Assembly (NCBI GenBank): GCA_042569595.1
Contig: JBHPHI010000007.1
Coordinates: 1-37,163, forward strand
Length of the DNA stretch: 37,163 nt
Direction of reading: 5' to 3'
DNA from: JBHPHI01 sp042569595
Lineage (GTDB): Bacteria > Patescibacteriota > Microgenomatia > UBA1400 > 2-01-FULL-45-11
Positions 27,984 to 34,287 of the stretch are shown here, piece by piece. The translations under genes and the position numbers were made by a program. The number at the start of each line of letters is the position of its first letter. Position 1 is the first letter of the stretch. The notes beneath the pieces were generated by a model, which saw nothing but the letters and a program-made list of their open reading frames with translations, ran no database searches and was not told the origin of the DNA.

Positions 27984-28505
27984 ATGAAGAACACAAATAA
28001 CCACAAAACCAAAGAGAGATTATTTATCCATAAACTTGACAGTCAATTTTCTCAAAAAGACTTGATAGACTTGGTTGAAGTGTGCAATCAACCTGTCATT
28101 TATGATGTTCTGTTTAAAGAAAAACTAAACAACAAGACTTATGAGAAAAAACATGCCAAGGAATTTGAAGAATATGGCAACTCAGGATGGAAAAATAACG
28201 AAAATTTCGTCTTTATTATCAGAAACACCGACAAAAAAATAATCGGCGGCATGGACATTAAATCCGCCCCTCCGGAATCTGCTGAAATAGGCTATTGGGC
28301 AGATACAAATCATTCAGGATTCATGACCAACGCAGTAAAAGAAATGGTTTCCTGGGCAAAATCAAAAGGCTTCGAGTCTCTCTATGCTCTTATTGTTCCA
28401 ACAAACACAAAGTCACAAAGTCTACTTAAAAGAGTTGAGTTTGAATATGTTGGAAAAACAAAAGAAAGAGGTAAAAACTACCTAAAATATGAAAAAAGAC
28501 TATAA
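27984..28505 (+). CDS. GNAT-family N-acetyltransferase (RimJ/RimL-like)
   Basis: The product has 173 residues from ATG 27984; the open frame continues upstream through the tRNA but that part is not coding. The protein follows the RimJ/RimL-type layout: an N-terminal helix pair, FVFIIRNTDKKIIGGMDIK for strands 2-4, EIGYWADTNHSGFMTNAV for the acetyl-CoA site (the usual Q/R-x-x-G-x-G/A pattern is degenerate here), WAKSKGFESLYALIVPTN and SLLKRVEFEYVGK at the end. Substrate unknown; ribosomal or other protein N termini, or small amines, are possible. It overlaps msrB by 17 bp and probably shares its transcript and that of tRNA-Pro. Confidence 0.85.
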   Translation: MKNTNNHKTKERLFIHKLDSQFSQKDLIDLVEVCNQPVIYDVLFKEKLNNKTYEKKHAKEFEEYGNSGWKNNENFVFIIRNTDKKIIGGMDIKSAPPESAEIGYWADTNHSGFMTNAVKEMVSWAKSKGFESLYALIVPTNTKSQSLLKRVEFEYVGKTKERGKNYLKYEKRL

Positions 28506-28866
28506 AAACAAACTAACCCCAGAACAATACAATATATGCTTTTTGGGAAGAACCGAACCACCGGGAAGCGGAAAGTACAACAAGCACTTCGAACCTGGAA
28601 CATATAATTGTGTTGCGTGTAGTACTCCTCTATTTTCTTCAGAAACCAAGTTTGACTCAGGCACTGGTTGGCCAAGTTTTTTCAATGTATTAAATAGTAA
28701 AAACATAAAAAAAGTAAAAGATGAAAGTCATGGAATGATTAGAACTGAAGTTTGTTGCAACAATTGCAATGCTCACTTAGGTCACGTGTTTCAAGACGGA
28801 CCCAAACAAACAGGTCAAAGGTATTGCATCAACTCACTTTCTTTAAAATTTAGTTCAAGCAAATAA
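28489..28866 (+). CDS. msrB: Peptide-methionine (R)-S-oxide reductase MsrB
   Basis: The product has 125 residues, usual for stand-alone MsrB. It reduces the R-epimer of methionine sulfoxide in proteins. Zinc ligands are C41 and C44 (CVAC) and C90 and C93 (CNNC); the catalytic cysteine is C113 in RYCINS; GTGWPSF at 58-64 and HLGHVF at 96-101 are conserved family motifs. There is no signal peptide, so the enzyme is cytoplasmic. It starts inside the end of the GNAT gene (17-bp overlap). With the nearby peroxiredoxin and DsbA-like genes it forms a small oxidative-stress cluster. Confidence 0.95.
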   Translation: MKKDYKNKLTPEQYNICFLGRTEPPGSGKYNKHFEPGTYNCVACSTPLFSSETKFDSGTGWPSFFNVLNSKNIKKVKDESHGMIRTEVCCNNCNAHLGHVFQDGPKQTGQRYCINSLSLKFSSSK

Positions 28867-28905
28867 CCCTTGCTCTACATACCCCATGGCAGTATAGTTG
28901 TCCTT

Positions 28906-29529
28906 ATGAAAAACGTTATCATTGGTGTTGTTGTTTCTACCCTACTCTTCATTGGTCTTGGATGGCTTATGGTTGGCCGCACTCCAGAATTAAAAACTGT
29001 GGAATTCACTTTTTCAGAAAACGAAAATATTGCCGGCAATGCCAGCGCATCAGCCACACTAGTAGAGTTTTCAGACTTTGAGTGCCCTGCCTGTGCCTCA
29101 TATTCCTATATGGTAAATCAACTCAAACAAGATCTTGGAGATAAGGTTAGGATCATATACAGACACTTCCCACTCCGAAGCATCCATGACAACGCTCAGC
29201 TAGCAGGTCAAGCCGCACAAGCTGCTGGGAACCAAGAAATGTTTTGGCAAATGCATGACAAGTTATTCGAAAACCAAATTTCATGGTCAGAACTAGACAA
29301 CCCAGAAGAAACATTTATTGGATACGCTGAAGAGCTAGAGCTAGACATTGAAAAATTCAAAACAGATCTTCATTCTCAGGAAGTTGAAGACAAGGTAAAC
29401 TCAGACTACCAGTCTGGCATCCAGGCAGGAGTCAACTCCACACCCAGCTTTTACTTAAATGGACTCAAGCTCCAAAATCCCGGATCTTACGAAACCTTCA
29501 AACAACTCATCGAGCAAAACCTCGAATAA
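28906..29529 (+). CDS. Membrane-anchored DsbA-like thioredoxin-fold oxidoreductase
   Basis: The product has 207 residues from ATG 28906. Residues ~3-23 are an N-terminal membrane anchor. The thioredoxin-fold domain has a CPAC active site (C60, C63) in VEFSDFECPACASY, a helical insertion (AGQAAQAAGNQEMFWQMHDKL) and the cis-proline region GVNSTPSFYLNG near 176-187, as in DsbA/BdbD-type proteins. It should form disulfides in exported proteins at the outer face of the membrane. No VKOR or DsbB partner is in the window. Plausible substrates here are the cysteine-containing pilins and the six-cysteine protein (inference). Its 3' end overlaps the convergent transporter gene by 23 bp. Confidence 0.92.
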   Translation: MKNVIIGVVVSTLLFIGLGWLMVGRTPELKTVEFTFSENENIAGNASASATLVEFSDFECPACASYSYMVNQLKQDLGDKVRIIYRHFPLRSIHDNAQLAGQAAQAAGNQEMFWQMHDKLFENQISWSELDNPEETFIGYAEELELDIEKFKTDLHSQEVEDKVNSDYQSGIQAGVNSTPSFYLNGLKLQNPGSYETFKQLIEQNLE

Positions 29530-30640
29530 CACTTCCAAAAAACACCCTCATCAGATATAAAATTGAGAAAAATACTCCAGTCAAAAGTATTAGGCTGTAA
29601 TATCCACTAGACACTATCAACAAACCAGAGGCAAACAAATAAAATGACGAAAAAAGCCTAGAAAACAAATTCAACAAAGACAACACACTAGCCCTACTTA
29701 TTTCAGTAGCCATTTCAAAAATTTCAAACTTCAATCTCAAGGCCACTGCAGCCACAATCAAATTTGAAAACACAAAAACAACAGCTGCAAACCAAACCTT
29801 TTGAATCATTCCCACACCAACAAGCAACAAACTCATCAAAGCTATAAGATGAATAGATCTGTATTTTTCCAGCTTATCAGAGAACAAATACCCCACACTC
29901 CTAAACAAAAACCCTAAAGCAACCACTATTCCCACCCAATAAAATGGAAACTCAAAAATTGAGTTCATCGTATTTACCAAGGACTTAATATTCATACTAA
30001 ACCCTCGCACAAAAGCAAAAAGTAAAAATATCAAAACCACACGAGGGTTTTTTAAAATCCCCACACTATCCCAAACAGTAGAAAATACATTTCCAGACAA
30101 ATTACCTCTCACCTTTTTTGGAGCCTTTACAAAAAACAGTATTATCAAAGAAACAAAATACAGTCCCGACATAACCGCAACAGAAAAAGGAAGGCTATAT
30201 TCAGCTAGTACTCCCCCCAACAAAGATCCCGGAACAAAAGCCGCAGATAGCAAAAAATGATACATTCTCATATCTTTTTTAAAACTCTTAGATATACTCT
30301 TCAACAAGGCAACATCGCTCCCAGAAGTAAAAGATGCAGCTACAGATAAGATAAGCATGGGGATTACGTATGCCCTTGCAGGCATATTAAAAGCTAGTAT
30401 CACAAACCCAATAAAACTAAACACGTAACCTAATATTAAAGATGTTTTGTGTCCAAAAACATCGCCCACAACCCCAGTAGGATATTCCAAAAGCACTACC
30501 AACAAAGAATACAGCCCCAACAACCCAAACGCCTCTTCAGCTCCCAATCCCCTATATATAAAGTACGGAATTGAAATCACACCCCATATATACAAATGGC
30601 TGATAAACCTGCTCAAAAAAAACTTGTGAACATTAGACAT
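29507..30640 (-). CDS. Major facilitator superfamily transporter
   Basis: The product has 377 residues with about 11-12 hydrophobic segments. The loop after the second segment holds the MFS motif A in degenerate form (GVVGDVFGHKTSLILGY). The second half has the expected repeat topology (FLFRSVGYLFSDKLEKYRSIH). It is probably a drug or metabolite exporter, but the substrate cannot be told from sequence. A TAGAAT box lies a few bases before the ATG on the minus strand. It is divergent from the small gene at 30724 and overlaps the DsbA-like gene tail to tail. Confidence 0.9.
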   Translation of the reverse strand: MSNVHKFFLSRFISHLYIWGVISIPYFIYRGLGAEEAFGLLGLYSLLVVLLEYPTGVVGDVFGHKTSLILGYVFSFIGFVILAFNMPARAYVIPMLILSVAASFTSGSDVALLKSISKSFKKDMRMYHFLLSAAFVPGSLLGGVLAEYSLPFSVAVMSGLYFVSLIILFFVKAPKKVRGNLSGNVFSTVWDSVGILKNPRVVLIFLLFAFVRGFSMNIKSLVNTMNSIFEFPFYWVGIVVALGFLFRSVGYLFSDKLEKYRSIHLIALMSLLLVGVGMIQKVWFAAVVFVFSNLIVAAVALRLKFEIFEMATEISRASVLSLLNLFSRLFSSFYLFASGLLIVSSGYYSLILLTGVFFSILYLMRVFFGSVIRGFAR

Positions 30641-30723
30641 TAAGTAATATTCTATCTCAATTTAAAACACTTTGATTCCTTATTGGTGTAAAATATCTAT
30701 CAAATCAACAAATATTTACGTTT

Positions 30724-31023
30724 ATGAGTTTAAATATTGAATTTAATGAACTAAAAGGCCAACCAATGGTCCTGGGCTTAGACGGGTGGGTTGAGCTTGA
30801 TCCATCCACAATTAAACCAGGGTTTTCTTACACCCTTGCAACTGCAATATCAGTTAGAGAGTTTATCGGAAAAGAACCAATCCCTGAGTCTAGAACATTT
30901 ACTTTAGATGTTGGTGAAAATGATGCTGAAGTCTTCCTTCCAGAATGTGATCCTCAGACAATTAATGGTTTAGTAGAATTTAAAAAGGACGCTTTTATTA
31001 TCTCAATAATCGCAAACTCTTAA
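30724..31023 (+). CDS. Small protein of unknown function (99 aa)
   Basis: The product has 99 residues, is acidic and probably beta-rich, with no signal peptide or membrane segment (MSLNIEFNELKGQP at the start, VFLPECDPQTING later, one cysteine). No family is recognised. A TAAAAT box at 30689-30694 lies 30 bases before the ATG. Its stop overlaps the stop of the convergent 162-aa gene by 4 bp; tail-to-tail overlap of two unknown small genes gives no functional hint. Confidence 0.6.
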   Translation: MSLNIEFNELKGQPMVLGLDGWVELDPSTIKPGFSYTLATAISVREFIGKEPIPESRTFTLDVGENDAEVFLPECDPQTINGLVEFKKDAFIISIIANS

Positions 31024-31508
31024 TCTCCAGCAGCTGTCATAATAGCTGCAGAGGCTAAAACCATTTCCTCTCCCCCAATTCCACCATTTTTACCTAACCC
31101 CAACATCATTCCAAATCCCAACATACCATCTTTATATCTACCAGCCTTTGCATCAGTAAGTATGACACTAGCGGCCTCAACAACCTGACCAGGAACCGGA
31201 ATAAATGGGATCTTAGAAACTACCAAAGAACCCCAAGACACTGATTTTGGAATTCCTTCTGGAGGTATGCTTAAAGATTGTAGTGGTTTAATCACCTTAG
31301 ATATTTTGGACGCAAATTTCCCCACCCCCCTTGATTTCTCAAGAATATTTATTACGTTGTCTAAATGCGCAACATTTCCAGCAATAGGTATCATCTCAAT
31401 TGCAGTTTTTGTTAACTGAGTAGCTACTCGAACATACGCAAGCATCCCCTCCCTATATTTATCATTCTCAAGGGCTGCTTTTATTCCTTTAGGCTGTCCT
31501 TCATTCAT
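31020..31508 (-). CDS. Unknown small amphipathic protein under a consensus promoter
   Basis: The product has 162 residues and is helical, with glycine/alanine-rich moderately hydrophobic stretches (MIPIAGNVAHLDNVI; IPFIPVPGQVVEAASVIL; GMLGFGMMLGLGKNGGIGG) but no standard signal peptide. The C-terminal Gly/Ala/Met segment resembles a short membrane hairpin or a bacteriocin-like amphiphile, though I cannot assign a family. The promoter upstream is a perfect sigma-70 type with a dyad just downstream of the start of transcription, so it is probably well expressed and controlled. The gene lies between the ndk terminator and the convergent 99-aa gene. Confidence 0.7.
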   Translation of the reverse strand: MNEGQPKGIKAALENDKYREGMLAYVRVATQLTKTAIEMIPIAGNVAHLDNVINILEKSRGVGKFASKISKVIKPLQSLSIPPEGIPKSVSWGSLVVSKIPFIPVPGQVVEAASVILTDAKAGRYKDGMLGFGMMLGLGKNGGIGGEEMVLASAAIMTAAGD

Positions 31509-31518
31509 ATACTACAAA

Positions 31519-31536
31519 ACCTCTACTACTAGAGGT
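31519..31536 (-). promoter_or_regulatory. Perfect 18-bp dyad in the leader of the 162-aa gene
   Basis: ACCTCTA (31519-31525) and TAGAGGT (31530-31536) form a 7-bp perfect inverted repeat with a four-base centre. It starts about ten bases after the predicted start of transcription and ends ten bases before the ATG. On the RNA it is a hairpin followed by UUUU. It may be an operator or an attenuator. Confidence 0.5.
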
Positions 31537-31552
31537 CCACTAATTTCAAAAG

Positions 31553-31581
31553 ATTATATCAATAAAGTACTGATTTGTCAA
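31553..31581 (-). promoter_or_regulatory. Consensus promoter (TTGACA-17-TATAAT) for the 162-aa gene
   Basis: On the minus strand TTGACA (31576-31581) and TATAAT (31553-31558) are both perfect and separated by exactly 17 bp. It is the best promoter I see in the window. It points at the unknown gene starting at 31508, about 38 bases after the predicted start of transcription. Confidence 0.8.
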
Positions 31582-31595
31582 ATGTTATAGGATAC

Positions 31596-31620
31596 AAAAA
31601 GCCCTGGTTTCCCAGGGCTT
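31596..31620 (-). terminator. Intrinsic terminator of ndk
   Basis: AAGCCCTGG (31599-31607) pairs with CCAGGGCTT (31612-31620) in a 9-bp perfect stem. Read on the minus strand the stem is followed by a run of T, as expected for a rho-independent terminator 20 bp after the ndk stop. It also insulates ndk from the consensus promoter next to it. Confidence 0.85.
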
Positions 31621-31640
31621 AATTTGAATATAATTTATTC

Positions 31641-32114
31641 TTATTTCCCGAGTTCTTCCTCAGAATAAACAAACACTTCAATATCTTTTACATAATCAAA
31701 TACTTCTTCTTCAACAAAAATAAGATCCTTTTCCTTTTTTGCTCCATCTATAGAATCAGAAGCATGGATCAGGTTAAGCTGCTGACTCATGCCCAAATCT
31801 CCTCGAATAGATCCTGCCTCAGCTTCTCTGGCTTTGGTGATTCCAGTGATTTTTCTTACAGCATCTATACATTCCAATCCCTCCCATAGCATAGCCACTA
31901 CTGGAGATTTTTTCATAAAACCAGCCAGTTTTGGAAAGAATGGCTTATCTTTATGATGAACATACCATTCCTCAAGTATGTCATCTGTTAGATTTACCAT
32001 TTTCATGGCAGAAAGCTTCAGACCCTTACGTTCAAACCTGGTAATAATTTCGCCAACTAGACCTCTTTGAAGGCCATCTGGCTTTACAAGAACAACACTC
32101 TGCTGAACTCCCAT
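31641..32114 (-). CDS. ndk: Nucleoside diphosphate kinase
   Basis: The product has 157 residues, slightly longer than the usual ~140. It transfers the gamma-phosphate between nucleoside triphosphates and diphosphates through a phosphohistidine. Lys11 lies in LVKPDG, the active-site histidine is H117 in NLIHASDS (most enzymes have NxxHGSDS, so a Gly-to-Ala change follows the histidine), and GSIRGDLG is conserved. An AGGAG lies before the ATG at the usual distance. The C terminus has a ~15-residue acidic extension. It follows the M16 peptidase gene by 70 bp on the same strand and ends at a strong terminator. Confidence 0.95.
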   Translation of the reverse strand: MGVQQSVVLVKPDGLQRGLVGEIITRFERKGLKLSAMKMVNLTDDILEEWYVHHKDKPFFPKLAGFMKKSPVVAMLWEGLECIDAVRKITGITKAREAEAGSIRGDLGMSQQLNLIHASDSIDGAKKEKDLIFVEEEVFDYVKDIEVFVYSEEELGK

Positions 32115-32184
32115 AATTTCTCCTTTGTTTGATAAAAATCAATTATTCATACTCTACCCGCAACAATGAAAATTCTCAAGAAGA

Positions 32185-33468
32185 TTAAAGCTTCAGTAGT
32201 TTTTCAAACCTACTCTTATCTTTATAAGGACCAATTAAGGCAAGATTCAACTTATCCTCAACAAAAAGTTTCTTTGCAACTTTCACAACATCTTCAGTTT
32301 TCACCTTCTCTACCCCTGCAAATATCTGGTCTGGAGATTCAACTTCTCCCACCAAAACCATTTTTCTAGCATATGTTAAGGCCACATTCTGACTATCTTC
32401 CCAATCAAGCGTGAGCTTCCCTCTTACATAATCCTTTGCTCTCTCTACCTCCATTCTTTCATAATCTCCGTCAGACATTCTCTTAAACTCCCTCAAAGTC
32501 AAAGATATTGCCTCATCTACTCTCTTAGGATCCACCCCCTCAAAAGCATATACACTGCCAATATCCGCATAAGTCGCAACAGACGCATAAGCATAATAAG
32601 CAAGTCCACGCTTTTCTCTGATTTCATTAAACAATCTTGCGCTAGAGTTGCCCCCCAACATTGTCATCAATACAGATTGAGCATATTTATCCTCATGCCC
32701 TCTCTTAAAACCGGGAAATCCTAAATAAAAATGCGCTTGCTCTGTTTCCTTGTAAGAGACCTTAAGTTGTGCTTTGGTTTGTTTTGGAACAGAAAAATCT
32801 ACTTTTCCTTTCCCGCTTCTTTTCTTTCCTTTTCCAAAATACCCACCCACCTTTTTTTCCAGATCTTCTCCCATTTTTTCATCATCTCCGGCCACAACCA
32901 ACACAACATTAGATAAGTCGTACCAACTGTCCAAAAAGTCAAAAAAGTCTGCACTCTTAAAACTTCTTACTGTGCCTTTACTTCCAATGATGTGTCTGCC
33001 AAGATCAGACTCTCCATAAATCACTTCATCATATATATCATCCACTTTTCTTCTTGGGTCATCCTCATACATATTCATTTCTTCTACTATCACACCCTTT
33101 TCTCTCTCAATATCCTCTCCTCTAAGTCTGGCTGTAAGCAGCATGTCAGATATTACATCCAGTGCTAGATCAAGGTGTTCTGAAGCTACTTTCGCGTAGT
33201 AACCGGTGTAGTCTTTGCCTGTAAAAGCATTATATTGACCACCCACTCCATCAATATTAGAAGAGATATCCATTGCAGTTGGATAGTTAGCCGTACCTTT
33301 AAACACCATGTGTTCTAGAAAATGAGCCATGCCTGCTCTCTTGCTGTTTTCGTACCTACTTCCCACCCCCACCATTGCCAACACTGTCATACTATTTACA
33401 CCCTCCATGGGCACCGACACCAATCTCAAGCCTGAATCAAATTTCTTAACCTTATACTCTGAATACAT
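32185..33468 (-). CDS. M16 family zinc metallopeptidase (pitrilysin/processing-peptidase type)
   Basis: The product has 427 residues from ATG 33468; an in-frame TTG at 33504 would add 12 residues with no ribosome site. The inverted zinc motif HFLEH (H49, E52, H53) and the distal ligand E129 in VIVEEMNMYEDDP are all present, so this is an active-type subunit. The C-terminal half has the conserved HFYLGFPGF and LFNEIREKRGLAYYAYA segments that build the second domain of the chamber. There is no signal peptide, so it is probably cytoplasmic. The substrate is unknown; peptide degradation or processing is likely. A TACAAT box lies ten bases before the ATG. It is probably cotranscribed with ndk. Confidence 0.95.
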   Translation of the reverse strand: MYSEYKVKKFDSGLRLVSVPMEGVNSMTVLAMVGVGSRYENSKRAGMAHFLEHMVFKGTANYPTAMDISSNIDGVGGQYNAFTGKDYTGYYAKVASEHLDLALDVISDMLLTARLRGEDIEREKGVIVEEMNMYEDDPRRKVDDIYDEVIYGESDLGRHIIGSKGTVRSFKSADFFDFLDSWYDLSNVVLVVAGDDEKMGEDLEKKVGGYFGKGKKRSGKGKVDFSVPKQTKAQLKVSYKETEQAHFYLGFPGFKRGHEDKYAQSVLMTMLGGNSSARLFNEIREKRGLAYYAYASVATYADIGSVYAFEGVDPKRVDEAISLTLREFKRMSDGDYERMEVERAKDYVRGKLTLDWEDSQNVALTYARKMVLVGEVESPDQIFAGVEKVKTEDVVKVAKKLFVEDKLNLALIGPYKDKSRFEKLLKL

Positions 33469-33526
33469 ACACAGCCATTGTATATCAGGTAGATAAATAT
33501 GCAAAACAAAAAATTCAGAATTTAGC

Positions 33527-33532
33527 TATAAT
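33527..33532 (+). promoter_or_regulatory. -10 box ahead of the inverted-repeat cassette
   Basis: A perfect TATAAT followed by ACC on the plus strand. No -35 is clear. It would produce a ~250-base leader containing two hairpins before the small gene at 33787. Confidence 0.45.
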
Positions 33533-33541
33533 ACCGCTGGT

Positions 33542-33585
33542 GTATCAATAAAAACCCGTAAAGCACTGGTTTTTTATTGAAATAC
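33542..33585 (+). repeat. Long imperfect dyad left of the cassette
   Basis: GTATCAATAAAAACC (33542-33556) pairs with GGTTTTTTATTGAAATAC (33568-33585) with small bulges, around an 11-base loop. The loop and right arm contain GCACTGGTTTTTT, a near copy of the GCACTGATTTTT at 33601. It could be a terminator-like hairpin or part of an insertion site. Confidence 0.55.
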
Positions 33586-33596
33586 TGAACTTTAAA

Positions 33597-33612
33597 AACC
33601 GCACTGATTTTT
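33597..33612 (+). repeat. Left 16-bp inverted repeat (IR-L)
   Basis: AACCGCACTGATTTTT is the perfect reverse complement of 34247-34262. Together they bound 666 bp that hold one small gene and several hairpins. Confidence 0.85.
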
Positions 33613-33613
33613 G

Positions 33614-33660
33614 CCGTGCGCTCCAAGGGATGAATAGTCTTCTCCCCTTTGTGCGCGCGG
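33614..33660 (+). ncRNA. Leader hairpin upstream of the small acidic-tailed protein
   Basis: CCGTGCGC (33614-33621) pairs with GCGCGCGG (33653-33660) with one G-U, and inside it AAGGG (33625-33629) pairs with CCCTT (33645-33649). The ATG at 33630 in the loop opens a 20-codon frame ending before a strong AAGGGAGGTG sequence (33706-33715) that has no good start after it. It may be a regulatory leader. Confidence 0.5.
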
Positions 33661-33786
33661 TACATTACTGGTATTTCCATTCATTATTGTAAAAACAACA
33701 ACATAAAGGGAGGTGCTTATAGAAAAATAAATCTGTAAGACCAATTGAAACAAACTTACCACTAGACAAAAATGAAAGGGAAAATC

Positions 33787-34083
33787 ATGACATATAACGA
33801 AAAACAAATGGGATGGCTGTCCAAACTCGGCGAAAAAAGCGTTGAAGATCTTCTGGGTGATTTGACTCACACACACGACCGCATGAAGCAGATTTGCACA
33901 GACCTCGACATTCCTGGCCGATCTTCTCTCAATACCAAAGCACTAATGGCGCCAGCGATTGTTCAGGCTCTTAGCGATATGGCTAAAGACCTCGCACCTG
34001 CCGCTGAGGAATCCACCGCTGAGGAACCTGTAGACGAAGAGCCTGTTGCTGAAGAACCGGCCGCTGAAGAAAACACGGACTAA
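33787..34083 (+). CDS. Small protein with acidic Glu/Pro/Ala tail, unknown function
   Basis: The product has 98 residues from ATG 33787, chosen because AAAGGGA ends five bases before it; the ATG at 33772 would precede this site. Residues 1-70 look helical and well ordered (QMGWLSKLGEKSVEDLLGDL, then MKQICTDLDIPGRSS). Residues ~73-98 are an acidic low-complexity tail of EEP and AEE units. There is no signal peptide or membrane segment. GC content and codon choice (GCC, CTC, CGC) appear higher than in the neighbours, and the gene lies inside a perfect inverted repeat, so recent acquisition is possible. No family is recognised. Confidence 0.75.
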   Translation: MTYNEKQMGWLSKLGEKSVEDLLGDLTHTHDRMKQICTDLDIPGRSSLNTKALMAPAIVQALSDMAKDLAPAAEESTAEEPVDEEPVAEEPAAEENTD

Positions 34084-34108
34084 TCTGGCCCGTCCTGTTT
34101 TCTGTCAC

Positions 34109-34148
34109 GTCAGTGGCAAAGCTGTACGCAAGGCCTTAGGTCACTGAC
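34109..34148 (+). ncRNA. Hairpin downstream of the small gene
   Basis: GTCAGTG (34109-34115) pairs perfectly with CACTGAC (34142-34148); the loop contains the palindrome AAGGCCTT (34130-34137). No T run follows, so it is not a standard terminator. Confidence 0.45.
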
Positions 34149-34154
34149 CAACTC

Positions 34155-34221
34155 CCACCCAGCAACTCTACAGCAACCTTTATAGGTACTGCTGCGCGCA
34201 ATCATTATGCACGCTGGGTGT
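34155..34221 (+). ncRNA. Branched stem-loop, candidate structured RNA
   Basis: CACCCAGC (34156-34163) pairs with GCTGGGTG (34213-34220). Between them CAGCA (34171-34175) pairs with TGCTG (34190-34194), and GCGCGCA pairs with TGCACGC with one mismatch. The elements can fold into a three-way junction. It resembles the structured ends of some mobile elements or a small RNA; I recognise no known class. Confidence 0.45.
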
Positions 34222-34246
34222 GGAGCTTGTCTCCTTTGTGTTTTAT

Positions 34247-34262
34247 AAAAATCAGTGCGGTT
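34247..34262 (+). repeat. Right 16-bp inverted repeat (IR-R)
   Basis: AAAAATCAGTGCGGTT, the perfect reverse complement of IR-L at 33597-33612. No matching target-site duplication is obvious outside the two arms. Confidence 0.85.
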
Positions 34263-34287
34263 AGTTTTTTGTTATTATTAGTTCAAC

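Noticed and set aside
33706..33715. Strong AAGGGAGGTG as the ribosome site of a gene
   Set aside because: The bases after it give no ATG, GTG or TTG at proper distance followed by an open frame; the next real gene starts at 33787 with its own AAAGGGA.
33597..34262. IS200/IS605-type element or integron cassette
   Set aside because: There is no TnpA, TnpB or integrase, and the right end does not fit the GTTRRRY attC core; only the inverted repeats and hairpins can be claimed.
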